Source of the DNA: JAUIAI01 sp050633665
GTDB lineage: Bacteria; Pseudomonadota; Gammaproteobacteria; Burkholderiales; Burkholderiaceae_E
DNA length: 64,000 nucleotides
Direction: 5' to 3'
NCBI GenBank assembly: GCA_050633665.1
Contig: JBOEGY010000005.1
Coordinates: 277,196-341,195, forward strand
Shown: positions 7,784 to 16,680 of the stretch, in pieces
How positions within the stretch are numbered: position 1 is the first letter of the stretch
Layout: each line of letters opens with the position of its first letter
Translations under genes and position numbers: made by a program
Notes under the pieces: model-generated
Database searches by the model: none
What the model saw: the letters and a program-made list of their open reading frames with translations, nothing else
Told to the model about the DNA's origin: nothing

Positions 7784-9745
7784 ATGATTCCTCAGGGTTT
7801 TATTCAGGACTTGCTCGCCCGCGTTGATATCGCGGATGTGGTGGGCCGCCATGTCAAGTTGCGCAAAGCTGGCGCCAACATGATCGGCCTGTGTCCGTTT
7901 CACGGCGAAAAATCCCCTTCGTTTACGGTGAGCCCCAGCAAGCAGTTTTATCACTGCTTTGGCTGTCAGGCTCACGGCTCCGCTATCGGGTTTCTGATGG
8001 AGCATGCCGGCCTGAGTTTTGTGGAGGCGGTTGAAGATCTGGCCCGCGAACTTGGCCTTGAGGTGCCTCATGAGAAAGGCACTCCAGGTGCAGTCTCTGA
8101 TGCCGGGCGACCGAACCTGATTGAATTGCTCGGGCAGGCTGCCCGGTATTATCAGCGCCGTTTGCGCGAGTCTCCCAATGCCATTGACTACCTCAAGTCG
8201 CGCGGTCTGAGCGGTAAAACCGCCGCGCGGTTTGCGCTTGGGTATTCGCCGCCCGGCTGGCAAAACCTGGAGGCAGTGGCGGCAGACTATGCTGATGCCG
8301 CCTGGGAGGAGGCCGGGTTGGTAAAGACCAACGCCGATCAGGCCGCTGAGCCCGCCAGCTCGGGAGCTGGTCGCCAGAATAAGCGCTACGACCGGTTTCG
8401 CGATCGAATCATGTTTCCGATTCGCAGTCCCCGTGGGGGGGTGATCGGTTTTGGCGCGCGCATTCTCCATCAGGGGGAGCCCAAGTATCTGAACTCGCCG
8501 GAGACGCCTGTTTTCTCCAAGGGCCGGGAGTTATACGGGCTATACGAAGGCCGCCAGGCATTGCGTGAAAAAAACCAGGCGATCGTGGTTGAAGGCTATA
8601 TGGATGTTGTGATGCTGGCCGAGCATGGCGTCGATAACGCCGTGGCAACCCTTGGGACCGCCACAACACCGGACCATGTGCGCAAGCTGTTGCGGCAGGT
8701 CGATCATCTGGTTTTTAGTTTTGATGGTGACAAAGCGGGACTGAAAGCAGCCTGGCGCGCCTTAACAGCTTGTCTGCCAATGGTCAGTGATACCCAGCAG
8801 GCTTCGTTCCTGTTTCTGCCAGATGGCGCCGACCCCGATAGTTTTGTGCGCGAGTTTGGTCAGACGGTGTTTTACGAGCGCGTCGACTCCGCCATGCCAA
8901 TGTCCAGTTTTCTGGTTCAGGGGCTGACTGATGACTTGTCGCTCGAATCCCCCGAGGGCCGGGCGCGCATGCTGGCTGCCGCCCGGCCGTTGTTGCTCAG
9001 TATTGGCGCCGACGGTCTGCGCTTGCAGTTACGTCATCAAATCGCTGAACTGGCCCAAGTGGGCCTGGCGGAGCTCGATAAATTTCTGGCGGCTGGTGAG
9101 GCGGAGCCGGCAAAGCGAACCGGGCCCGCGCCTGGTGAGTACGATAGCAACAGGGCTGGTGCCGCTGGTGACGGAGACCAGCGATGGCAATCGCGTCAAA
9201 ACTCAAAAACAAGTCAAAATGGTCAGTCCGGGCGGTCTGAGCGGTCCGGGCGCCAGCGTGGGGATGGCCGCACCGGAGGATCTGGCCGGGGCGAATCGTC
9301 ACGCGGCGGCCGGTCGTTTGTTCGGGCCCAGCCTCGTGCCGGGCGGCCGAATCTTGATCGCCGCCTGCGGCTGCTGTCGGTTTGTTTCCCGTCCAGTTGC
9401 GCTGCGGTTCTGGAAACGACTGATCCGGTCGTGCTCGGGCCTGACCTGACACGCTGGTTTCAGGTTTTGGCGGCTTTGCCGCCAGCCGCCAGCCCGCAGG
9501 CCGGGCTGGAAGCCTTGCGCCCCCAGGGTTTCCCTGAAATTGTCGAGGTTGAGCGGGATCTTGCTGCCCAGTTCGGCGGGATTGCCCAGCTCACGCCTGA
9601 GGAGGCATTTCTGGAGCTGGAGGGCGCGCTGGAGCAACTTGAGCGTCGTGCCACGAGGCTGGCGGCGATAAATATGGTTGAAACCGGTCTCCAAACCGAG
9701 GAAGAGCGCCGAATTCATCGAGAGTTGCTGGCCAGCAAGCGATGA
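7784..9745 (+). CDS. dnaG: DNA primase DnaG
   Basis: Synthesises RNA primers at the replication fork. The 653-residue protein has the CHC2 zinc site (Cys37, His40, Cys58, Cys61), the RNA polymerase core, the TOPRIM motif VVEGYMDVVML with the acidic FSFDGDKAG, and a C-terminal helicase-binding region. Between the core and the C-terminal domain, about residues 445-525, lies a low-complexity linker rich in Gly, Arg and Ser (RSERSGRQRGDGRTG and similar), longer and more basic than in E. coli. Start is the ATG at 7784 with a weak ribosome binding site, 43 bp after yqeY. Confidence 0.97.
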   Translation: MIPQGFIQDLLARVDIADVVGRHVKLRKAGANMIGLCPFHGEKSPSFTVSPSKQFYHCFGCQAHGSAIGFLMEHAGLSFVEAVEDLARELGLEVPHEKGTPGAVSDAGRPNLIELLGQAARYYQRRLRESPNAIDYLKSRGLSGKTAARFALGYSPPGWQNLEAVAADYADAAWEEAGLVKTNADQAAEPASSGAGRQNKRYDRFRDRIMFPIRSPRGGVIGFGARILHQGEPKYLNSPETPVFSKGRELYGLYEGRQALREKNQAIVVEGYMDVVMLAEHGVDNAVATLGTATTPDHVRKLLRQVDHLVFSFDGDKAGLKAAWRALTACLPMVSDTQQASFLFLPDGADPDSFVREFGQTVFYERVDSAMPMSSFLVQGLTDDLSLESPEGRARMLAAARPLLLSIGADGLRLQLRHQIAELAQVGLAELDKFLAAGEAEPAKRTGPAPGEYDSNRAGAAGDGDQRWQSRQNSKTSQNGQSGRSERSGRQRGDGRTGGSGRGESSRGGRSFVRAQPRAGRPNLDRRLRLLSVCFPSSCAAVLETTDPVVLGPDLTRWFQVLAALPPAASPQAGLEALRPQGFPEIVEVERDLAAQFGGIAQLTPEEAFLELEGALEQLERRATRLAAINMVETGLQTEEERRIHRELLASKR

Positions 9746-9769
9746 TCTTGCTAGAATGGCAGGCTACCC

Positions 9770-9786
9770 TCGACTTTTAAAGTCGA
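9770..9786 (+). repeat. Perfect 8-bp inverted repeat after dnaG
   Basis: TCGACTTT and AAAGTCGA with a one-base centre, 25 bp after the dnaG stop. As DNA it is a 17-bp palindrome that could be an operator; as RNA a 7- to 8-bp stem. No T-run follows. Confidence 0.4.
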
Positions 9787-9847
9787 CTAAAGCGCTTGTC
9801 AACTTCGGGCACCCGGCATTTTGCTGCTCAGGCACTGATTGCATAGC

Positions 9848-9868
9848 GCCAGAAACCCTGTTTCTGGC
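9848..9868 (+). repeat. Perfect 9-bp inverted repeat (hairpin) in the dnaG-rpoD spacer
   Basis: GCCAGAAAC, loop CCT, GTTTCTGGC. A stable hairpin in RNA. It could act as a processing or pausing site between the primase and sigma factor cistrons, which are known to be separated by RNA processing in E. coli. Function here is inference. Confidence 0.45.
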
Positions 9869-10177
9869 CTCAACAGTGCAAGCTGAGGCAGCCGGCCAAT
9901 TTGCCCAACGGTCTTTTCAGACCATTCCAGGCGCTGCAGGCAATGGTGAGATTGCGAGGGTTGATCGTTATATTCGGACGGGTTCGCTAAGGGTTGCGGG
10001 TTGCTGCGGGTGGACCGTAGGTTCAGCCCGCATAGGTTTAGCCCGTAGCGCCAATGATTGATTTTTCGCTTCGATCGAGATTTCAATTGAGATTTCATGT
10101 TTGGCCTCCAGATACAAAGACGATCAACGCTGTATTCGCATATTGAGCATGGCCGGTTGTTACCGGTTTGGCCGGGG

Positions 10178-10206
10178 TTGAAAACCTGAAACGTTTGTCA
10201 TCTAGT
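10178..10206 (+). promoter_or_regulatory. Candidate promoter for rpoD
   Basis: TTGAAA (10178-10183), 17-bp spacer, TCTAGT (10201-10206). The -35 matches five of six and the -10 four of six consensus bases. It would give rpoD a separate transcript with a leader of about 205 nt. Confidence 0.45.
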
Positions 10207-10418
10207 CAAGGTGCATGGCCGCTGATCGCGTCTGCTCTGGCCGTTGGGTTTGGTCCGGAGCGGCGACTGTCTGGCCCGGCTTACCAGGTCAGACTGGGCG
10301 GATGACTGGTTTCAGGATGGCGGCACCAGATCTGGAGAGCGCCCGGTTGATCGCCGGACGCCTTGAAGTATTGAGCGAAACTGGCGCGTTGGCGCCTGCA
10401 CTTGAATCGAGGATGTTG

Positions 10419-12926
10419 ATGGCAGCGAAAAAGGAAGACAGCGTGAGCAACAGCAAAACCGCAAGCAGCGGAAAGCCAGCCACCAAAACAGCCGCAGCAA
10501 CCAAAAAGCGGAGCTCGGCGACCAAAGCTGTAGCGGCCAAGAAGCCTGCTGCCGCGAAGAAGTCTGCTGCGGCCAAGAAACCAGCCAGCAAGTCGTCTGT
10601 GAAATCGCCGTCAAGCACCAAGACAGCCGCTACCAAGAAGCCGGCAGCAAAAAAAGCCGCTGATTCAACCGCTGTCGCCAAAAAAGCGCCGGCCAAGAAG
10701 GCTGCGGCTAAAAAACCGGCTGCCAAGAAGGCGGCTGCCAAGAAAACCGCAGCGAAAAAAACCGCTGCGGCAAAAGAGGCTGTCAAAGAGCCCAAGGTGA
10801 CTCGGGCGGAAATTGAAAAACTCTCTGATGCGGTTGCCGATGCGGTAATCAACAAGGCCGTCAAGAAGGCCAGCTCGAAGGGTTCGGCCAAAGGCGCCAA
10901 AGCAACCAAGACCACCAAGGCCAAGAAAGGCAAAGCTGTTGCCAAAGCCGATCTCGATTCCGGCGCTGATGCCGACAACGACGGCAATGACGACTCTGCC
11001 AATGTTGAGATTCCTGAGCCGCCCAAGCCCAGCAAAGGCCGTCGGGGTAGCCGTGCCAAAGAGCGCGCGCTTCTCAAGGAGTTCGGCGGCAAGCCCGGGA
11101 TGTCCGAGGCCCAACGTGAGGCAACACGGGAAAACCTGCGCCTGTTGATCAAGATGGGCAAGGAGCGTGGCTTCCTGACCTATGCGGAAATCAACGACCA
11201 CCTGCCACAAGACCTGATCGACAGCGAATCAACCGACAACATTACCGGCACGTTTGCCGATATGGGCATCAAGGTATTTGAACAAGCGCCTGACGCCGAG
11301 CAATTGCTGATTGGCGATGGCACTGCGGTCAACAACTCTGATGATGATGCTGAAGAGCAGGCCGAAGCCGCGCTCTCGACCGTAGACTCGGAGTTCGGCC
11401 GAACAACCGACCCGGTCAGAATGTACATGCGTGAAATGGGTTCGGTGGAACTGCTGACGCGTGAGGGCGAGATCGAAATCGCCAAGCGTATTGAAGGCGG
11501 TCTGAAGCACATGGTTCAGGCTATTTCTGCCTGCCCGGTCACGATCGCCGAGACGCTGGCTGATTCAGAAAAAATTCGCGCCAACACCATGCGGGTTGAT
11601 GAAGTTGTTGACGGTTTGCTCGACGAAGATGCGGAAGACGTCATCTTTGGCCCGCGGCCGGCTGACGCCGATGATCCGGACGCTGAAAAAGCTGCTCACG
11701 CGGCGCGTCTGGGTGAGTTGCGTGAAGCCGCCCTGGATAAATTCACGTTGATCGATAAGGCGTTCACCAAAATGCGCGCGTCGTACGAGAATGATGGCTA
11801 TTTGTCCGATGCCTATAACGATGCCCAGCAGATCATTCAAGACCAGTTCATGACTATCCGCTTCACCGCCAAGATGGTTGAGAAGCTGTGTGACACCTTG
11901 CGTGGTCAGGTTGATGATGTTCGTCAGCTTGAGCGCGGTATTCGCGACATCTGCGTGAACAAGGTCGGCATGACCCATGAATACTTCATCGGTAAATATC
12001 CGGGCTTCGAGATTGATCTCGAATGGTCGGAGCGCGAACTCGCCATGGGCAAGCCTTACTCCGAGGTGCTGGCTCGTGCGATTCCGGCGATTCAGGACCG
12101 TCAGCAAAAGCTGATCGACCTGCAGGCTCGTACCGTATTGCCTCTGGCTGATCTCAAGAACATTTATCGTCAGATGGCTGCCGGCGAAGCACGCGCCCGG
12201 CGGGCTAAGCGCGAAATGACCGAGGCTAACCTGCGTCTGGTGATTTCCATTGCCAAGAAGTACACCAATCGGGGTCTGCAGTTCCTTGACCTGATCCAGG
12301 AAGGCAATATCGGTCTGATGAAAGCGGTCGACAAGTTCGAGTACCGCCGTGGTTACAAGTTTTCCACTTACGCCACATGGTGGATCCGCCAGGCGATCAC
12401 CCGCTCGATTGCTGACCAGGCGCGCACGATCCGGATTCCGGTCCACATGATTGAAACAATCAACAAGATGAACCGGATCAGCCGGCAGATTCTGCAGGAA
12501 ACCGGTTCTGAACCGGATCCGGCAACCCTGGCCGAGAAGATGGAAATGCCGGAAGAGAAAATCCGCAAAATTCTCAAGATTGCCAAAGAGCCGATCTCAA
12601 TGGAAACCCCAATCGGTGACGATGATGATTCCCATCTGGGTGATTTCATCGAGGACACCCATACGCTGGCACCGTCTGAGGCTGCGCTGCATGACTCCAT
12701 GCGTGATGTCGTTAAAGAAGTGCTCGATTCCCTGACCCCGCGTGAAGCGAAGGTTCTGCGGATGCGCTTTGGTGTTGAGATGAGTACTGATCACACGCTT
12801 GAGGAAGTGGGTAAGCAGTTTGACGTGACGCGCGAGCGGATTCGTCAGATTGAGGCGAAAGCGTTGCGCAAACTGCGTCATCCGTCGCGTGCCGACAAGC
12901 TCAAGAGCTTCCTCGAAGGGCAGTAA
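10419..12926 (+). CDS. rpoD: RNA polymerase primary sigma factor RpoD (long Lys/Ala-rich N-terminus)
   Basis: The vegetative sigma70. From the ATG at 10419 (GAGG 6 bp upstream; the frame continues to 10215 but without recognisable sequence) it encodes 835 residues. Region 1.1 (RENLRLLIKMGKERGFLTY) begins only near residue 237. Before it is a tail built of AAKKPAAKK-like repeats resembling histone H1. After it come the non-conserved region, region 2 (ANLRLVISIAKKY, DLIQEGNIGLMKAVDKFEY, TYATWWIRQAI), region 3 and region 4 with the helix-turn-helix TLEEVGKQFDVTRERIRQIE. E. coli RpoD is about 613 residues and lacks the tail. Confidence 0.97.
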   Translation: MAAKKEDSVSNSKTASSGKPATKTAAATKKRSSATKAVAAKKPAAAKKSAAAKKPASKSSVKSPSSTKTAATKKPAAKKAADSTAVAKKAPAKKAAAKKPAAKKAAAKKTAAKKTAAAKEAVKEPKVTRAEIEKLSDAVADAVINKAVKKASSKGSAKGAKATKTTKAKKGKAVAKADLDSGADADNDGNDDSANVEIPEPPKPSKGRRGSRAKERALLKEFGGKPGMSEAQREATRENLRLLIKMGKERGFLTYAEINDHLPQDLIDSESTDNITGTFADMGIKVFEQAPDAEQLLIGDGTAVNNSDDDAEEQAEAALSTVDSEFGRTTDPVRMYMREMGSVELLTREGEIEIAKRIEGGLKHMVQAISACPVTIAETLADSEKIRANTMRVDEVVDGLLDEDAEDVIFGPRPADADDPDAEKAAHAARLGELREAALDKFTLIDKAFTKMRASYENDGYLSDAYNDAQQIIQDQFMTIRFTAKMVEKLCDTLRGQVDDVRQLERGIRDICVNKVGMTHEYFIGKYPGFEIDLEWSERELAMGKPYSEVLARAIPAIQDRQQKLIDLQARTVLPLADLKNIYRQMAAGEARARRAKREMTEANLRLVISIAKKYTNRGLQFLDLIQEGNIGLMKAVDKFEYRRGYKFSTYATWWIRQAITRSIADQARTIRIPVHMIETINKMNRISRQILQETGSEPDPATLAEKMEMPEEKIRKILKIAKEPISMETPIGDDDDSHLGDFIEDTHTLAPSEAALHDSMRDVVKEVLDSLTPREAKVLRMRFGVEMSTDHTLEEVGKQFDVTRERIRQIEAKALRKLRHPSRADKLKSFLEGQ

Positions 12927-12933
12927 TCTCGGC

Positions 12934-13674
12934 ATGACTGAGCAGGCCAGCCAGCGGGTATCAGAGACGGCCTGCCTGGCCTGGTTAAAGCGGGGCTGGC
13001 AGGATTTTCTGCGAGTGCCCGCTTTGTCACTTTTGCACGGCGCGGTGTTGGCATTGTCGATGCTGGCTATTGTGGCGATCGGTTATTCTCAGGCCGTGTT
13101 GCTCGCCGGCGCGTTTTCCGGATTTGTTCTGGTGGCGCCCGCGCTGGTGGTTGGCATGTACGCTCAGAGCCGTGCGCTCGAGTTGGGTGAAACCACCGGG
13201 TTTGCCACTGTCGGTGTGACCTGGCGCCGAGTTGGCCCGACCGTCGTTCGATACGGCTTGTTGCTGGCCTTGCTTGGCTCCGCCTGGGTTCTGTGTTCGT
13301 CGATAATTGTCTCGGCCAGCGCGGTTGAGGCCGGTGGCGTGCGGGGTTATCTCAGTTTCTTCGCCGGCGCTTCAAATCCCCTGCTGTTCTGGTTGTGGTT
13401 GCTGGCCGGCGGCTTGTTGGCGGCGTTGGTATTTGCGGCCAGTGCCATTTCTCTACCCATGCTGATCGACCGTCCAGAACTTGGTGTGCGGGCAGCAATG
13501 CTTGCCAGTATCAAGGCGGTCGGTGATAACCCGGTCGCCATGGTGATTTGGGCGATAGTCATCATGGGACTGACCCTGTTGTCGATCGTTAGCGTGGTTG
13601 GCTTGTTGGTGTTGATTCCGGTGTTGGGACATGCCAGTTGGCATGCGTACCGGGATCTGACCGGAGCCGTCTGA
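12934..13674 (+). CDS. DUF2189 family membrane protein
   Basis: A 246-residue protein of about six hydrophobic helices matching the DUF2189 family of inner membrane proteins of unknown role. Typical is the N-terminal WLKRGWQDFLRVPALSLLHGAV stretch and the C-terminal GHASWHAYRDL end. The open frame runs back into rpoD, but the ATG at 12934, 7 bp after the rpoD stop, gives the family N-terminus. The next gene starts 2 bp after its stop. Function is unknown. Confidence 0.8.
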   Translation: MTEQASQRVSETACLAWLKRGWQDFLRVPALSLLHGAVLALSMLAIVAIGYSQAVLLAGAFSGFVLVAPALVVGMYAQSRALELGETTGFATVGVTWRRVGPTVVRYGLLLALLGSAWVLCSSIIVSASAVEAGGVRGYLSFFAGASNPLLFWLWLLAGGLLAALVFAASAISLPMLIDRPELGVRAAMLASIKAVGDNPVAMVIWAIVIMGLTLLSIVSVVGLLVLIPVLGHASWHAYRDLTGAV

Positions 13675-13676
13675 CC

Positions 13677-13889
13677 ATGTTGTTTGGCCTGACCGAAGCG
13701 CAGATCGCGCAGTTTGGCGTGACGTTTGGCGTCGGCGCGCTCATCCTGTACATGTTGTTCATTATTCTGAAGCTGGCCCGCGATTCCGGTGCCGGGCGGC
13801 TGGGCACGTTTGTATTGTTCTTTGTTCTGTCTTTTGGCATGTTGGGGTTTATCGCCAAAAGCATCATCCAGTGGGCGCTGGGCATTTGA
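13677..13889 (+). CDS. DUF2788 family small membrane protein
   Basis: A 70-residue protein with two membrane helices and the DUF2788 pattern (LTEAQIAQFGVTFGVGALILYM... and FGMLGFIAKSIIQW). The ATG at 13677 is 2 bp after the preceding stop, so the pair is likely cotranslated. It ends 48 bp from the convergent GGDEF gene. Function is unknown; the family is widespread in gamma- and betaproteobacteria. Confidence 0.75.
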   Translation: MLFGLTEAQIAQFGVTFGVGALILYMLFIILKLARDSGAGRLGTFVLFFVLSFGMLGFIAKSIIQWALGI

Positions 13890-13937
13890 GCAGGCCACGG
13901 CAGCCGGAGCCGCCGTGCGGGCTGCTCCGGGTGTCTC

Positions 13938-15443
13938 TTACGGCGAACGACGACCCATCTGGCCGGCCTGAACCTGCACCAGTGTCCGCTTGACAGCGAA
14001 CATCGAGGCGCGTGCCCGGCTGAGAATTTCATCAGTGCGGCGGCCATGAGCCGGCGCGACCGCAACACCAACCGCTGCGGCAATCGAGCAAGTCATGCTG
14101 GTCAGGACAATCGGGGCTGACAGGGTTTCCATGACTTTCTCGGCAATGACGGTTGCCCGTTCCATGCCGTTGACATTTTCAAGAACCAGCACGAATTCGT
14201 TGCCACCGGTGCGGGCGATCACATCTTGCTCGCGCAGCATGCGCTGAACCCGGCGGGTGACGATGCACAGAATCTGATCGCCGAAGCCTTGGCCGTTGGC
14301 ATTGTTCAGTTCGCCAAACCGGTTGATATCTACGCACAAGACAGCGAACGGCTGGCGACGCAGGTCGCGCATCAGCATGGTGGACAGGCGTTTATGCAGG
14401 GCGCGCCGGTTAAGTGCCCCTGTAAGCGGGTCACGGGTGGCAGCACGCTCACTGGCTTTTCGGCTGAGCCAATCCGACGTCTGGTCGCTGACGGTCCAGA
14501 GCAGGCCGCGGGTTTGATTGGTCGGATCAAAGCGCCGTACCTGCACGCTGAAGTAGCGCGGCGTGGCCCCATTGAGCAAAATGTTGATATTGCGACTTTC
14601 GTGGGCCACGATGCGGGCATCAGCACGGTTGATCAGTCGGAGCAGGCGTTCCTTATTCAGGCCGATCGAGGCGGCAAGGTCTACCAGCAAGGCTTCGCCA
14701 GAGCCTTCTTCGCCGAACCACTGGCGAAATCTGGCGTTGGCGCGACCAATTTTGCCGTTTACTGTTTGAGCGATACCGAGTTGGCTGGTACTGAACAGCG
14801 CTAACTGCTGCGATAGTAAAGACCGTTCGCGGGATTTGGCGCGCATGGCCTGATCGATTGAGTTAACCACCAGCAACGTGTGTTCGATCATCAGCAAGAC
14901 GGCGGCGGCAAAACCGATCAGCAAATAGGGCTGAATGTTCGAGCCCAGATGATATGTCGCCCAGCCAGAGCCGATCAGCACCGGTGCAGCGGCGGCAATG
15001 AACACCAGGCGACTGGCGCCCAGGGTACGGACCAGAGCCAACGGTGTCAGCAGGCCGAGCATGATCAGCGCGACCTGCCGGTCCAGGCTCAGGGTGCCGG
15101 GACTGGCGATCAGCCAACCCAGATAACAAGCGACAAAGAAGCCAACAACCGCGACGAGTCGTTCTGTCTGCTTGAACTGCGCGGAATCTGCTTTGGCGCC
15201 CGAGCGGTGGCGATGCAGAATCGCGGCGCTGGCACCGGCCAGTGCAATCGTGATGAGTCCCGCGCCGATCAGCCAGGCGACTGGCAATTTGCCAATCACC
15301 AGCGCTGAAATCAGCAGGGTAAGGCCAATCACCAGCGCAAAGCTGCGCATCTTGGTCTCGGCAAGGGCGAGAACCCTTTGTTCCAGCAGGTCCGGATCGT
15401 TTGGAGCGAACCAAAGTCTAAGCGAGTCGAGGCTCAATGTCAT
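13938..15443 (-). CDS. Membrane protein with degenerate GGDEF domain (GGNEF)
   Basis: A 501-residue protein: five to six hydrophobic helices in residues 30-195, a PAS-like middle region, and a C-terminal GGDEF-type domain starting at DPLTGALNRRAL. The active-site loop reads GGNEF instead of GG[D/E]EF, the metal-binding Asp-x-Asp region reads VDINRFGELNN, and GHxxGD reads GQGFGD, so cyclase activity is doubtful. The inhibitory I-site is intact (REQD), so it may act as a cyclic di-GMP receptor instead. The gene faces the rpoD-side genes; a 7-bp GC-rich inverted repeat lies between the two stops. Confidence 0.8.
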   Translation of the reverse strand: MTLSLDSLRLWFAPNDPDLLEQRVLALAETKMRSFALVIGLTLLISALVIGKLPVAWLIGAGLITIALAGASAAILHRHRSGAKADSAQFKQTERLVAVVGFFVACYLGWLIASPGTLSLDRQVALIMLGLLTPLALVRTLGASRLVFIAAAAPVLIGSGWATYHLGSNIQPYLLIGFAAAVLLMIEHTLLVVNSIDQAMRAKSRERSLLSQQLALFSTSQLGIAQTVNGKIGRANARFRQWFGEEGSGEALLVDLAASIGLNKERLLRLINRADARIVAHESRNINILLNGATPRYFSVQVRRFDPTNQTRGLLWTVSDQTSDWLSRKASERAATRDPLTGALNRRALHKRLSTMLMRDLRRQPFAVLCVDINRFGELNNANGQGFGDQILCIVTRRVQRMLREQDVIARTGGNEFVLVLENVNGMERATVIAEKVMETLSAPIVLTSMTCSIAAAVGVAVAPAHGRRTDEILSRARASMFAVKRTLVQVQAGQMGRRSP

Positions 15444-15587
15444 AAAGCGGGTATCAGCCGGGAAGGGAGTTAATCGAGGTTGATCAATTTACTTGGTTCT
15501 CAATCATTGTGCCGTGATCTACTAGACATTTGTTGACCCAAAAAGGGGGGCGGTCGGCCATAGCTGATAACTGGCTGGCGGTTTAGC

Positions 15588-15593
15588 TATACT
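15588..15593 (+). promoter_or_regulatory. -10 element of the tRNA promoter
   Basis: TATACT followed by a GC-rich discriminator (CGCGCC), the pattern of growth-rate-controlled stable RNA promoters. The matching -35 is poor (TGATAA at 15565-15570, 17 bp upstream). Confidence 0.5.
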
Positions 15594-15602
15594 CGCGCCT
15601 GC

Positions 15603-15680
<78 letters not shown>

Positions 15681-15686
15681 GAATCA

Positions 15687-16577
15687 TCACTGGGTGGCCA
15701 GTTCCTGCGCCGAGGGCGCTGGGACGTCATTCAGTGGCAAAACCAGATCCCGAACCGGAATCGTGCCAAACCGGGACTTCGGGTCGTCAGCATAGTTGTT
15801 GGGCGTGTGATGCACCAGGCACGCAGGGTCGATCTCCCCCCGGGCCGCGTCAAAACCGACGAAATTCCGTGAAAAACACCCGTTCGGGACATTAGAGAAG
15901 GTTACGCCCTGGGCCGCTTTTTCCCGAATACCCCAGGGGCCGAATTCAGGGCCGCATCTCGGGTTGTCAATCATTTCTGCCATTAACTCGCGGTCGAGCA
16001 GGTACATCGCCTGATAGGGGTTGGGCAGGTTCAGGAAGACATACTGCTCGGACAGCCTCACATTGGGCAGTTTGAGCCGGTCAACCGGGTCGATGATGTC
16101 GGTAGCGAGGTCTGCGCCCTGATTGCCGCGTCTTTCATAGCGCAAAAAAGAAGGGATCAGCCCAAATGGTCTGAGGGCTTCGCGCCCGCGCAGCCAGTAC
16201 TGGATATTATGGGGTCTGACCCGGATGTCGTCTTCCACATACAGGAAGTGGCTGATGCCCGGGTCTTGTTCAAATCGTTGCCTGAAGATTTCGCGGTGGC
16301 ACCAGGTGAGCAGAAAAGGGTGGCCCAGTAGCGCAGGTGCCAGTATCTGGGGCTCACAATCCCGCAGGGCCAGCGCCTGGCGAATTTGTGACTGATTAAA
16401 GGCATCAGTCACATTGGTAATCACATAGATTTCGACCAGATCGGCCAGTTGCTCGAATTCGGCGGCGATCTGACGCAGGAAGCCTAGTCGTGCCGGCGCA
16501 AAGTGAAACGTGACTGCAATAGCCAGCTTGCTGATTCGGGCTGCAGCAGGTGTCACGGGCGCAGTGCCGTCGTTCAT
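15687..16577 (-). CDS. Glycosyltransferase-like hypothetical protein
   Basis: A 296-residue cytosolic protein. Residues 17-120 look like a nucleotide-sugar fold, with an acidic YVEDDI motif near residue 118 that resembles the metal-binding DxD of glycosyltransferases, and a conserved-looking FGPWGIREKAAQG region later. I do not recognise a named family, so the class is inference from the motif. AGGA is 7 bp upstream of the ATG, directly followed upstream by a 12-bp inverted repeat. The stop is 6 bp from the 3' end of the convergent tRNA. Confidence 0.55.
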   Translation of the reverse strand: MNDGTAPVTPAAARISKLAIAVTFHFAPARLGFLRQIAAEFEQLADLVEIYVITNVTDAFNQSQIRQALALRDCEPQILAPALLGHPFLLTWCHREIFRQRFEQDPGISHFLYVEDDIRVRPHNIQYWLRGREALRPFGLIPSFLRYERRGNQGADLATDIIDPVDRLKLPNVRLSEQYVFLNLPNPYQAMYLLDRELMAEMIDNPRCGPEFGPWGIREKAAQGVTFSNVPNGCFSRNFVGFDAARGEIDPACLVHHTPNNYADDPKSRFGTIPVRDLVLPLNDVPAPSAQELATQ

Positions 16578-16586
16578 GAGTGTCCT

Positions 16587-16618
16587 GTATCGTCGATTGG
16601 TCTCTTAATCGACGATAC
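16587..16618 (-). repeat. 12-bp perfect inverted repeat before the glycosyltransferase-like gene
   Basis: GTATCGTCGATT, 8-bp spacer, AATCGACGATAC. It abuts the AGGA ribosome binding site of the gene starting at 16577. It could be an operator or a leader hairpin. No T-run follows, so it is not an obvious terminator. Confidence 0.5.
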
Positions 16619-16680
16619 TGACACTCACCGGGCCGGGCCGGTCGCTTAAACAGGCTGGCCGATTTCCCGCAAATCGAGTG

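Larger units (their letters stand above)
9746..10418. other. dnaG-rpoD intergenic region (673 bp) with hairpins and a promoter
   Basis: No convincing gene is present. A perfect inverted repeat (TCGACTTT-T-AAAGTCGA) is at 9770-9786, just after dnaG, and another (GCCAGAAAC-CCT-GTTTCTGGC) at 9848-9868. Neither has a T-run. A sigma70-like promoter is at 10178-10206. The open frame upstream of rpoD (10215-10418) has no similarity to RpoD and is taken as leader. Confidence 0.55.

Noticed and set aside
10289..11161. Long minus-strand open frame (290 codons) opposite the rpoD N-terminus
   Set aside because: It is the antisense reading of the Ala/Lys repeats and has no recognisable protein features; rpoD fully explains the region.
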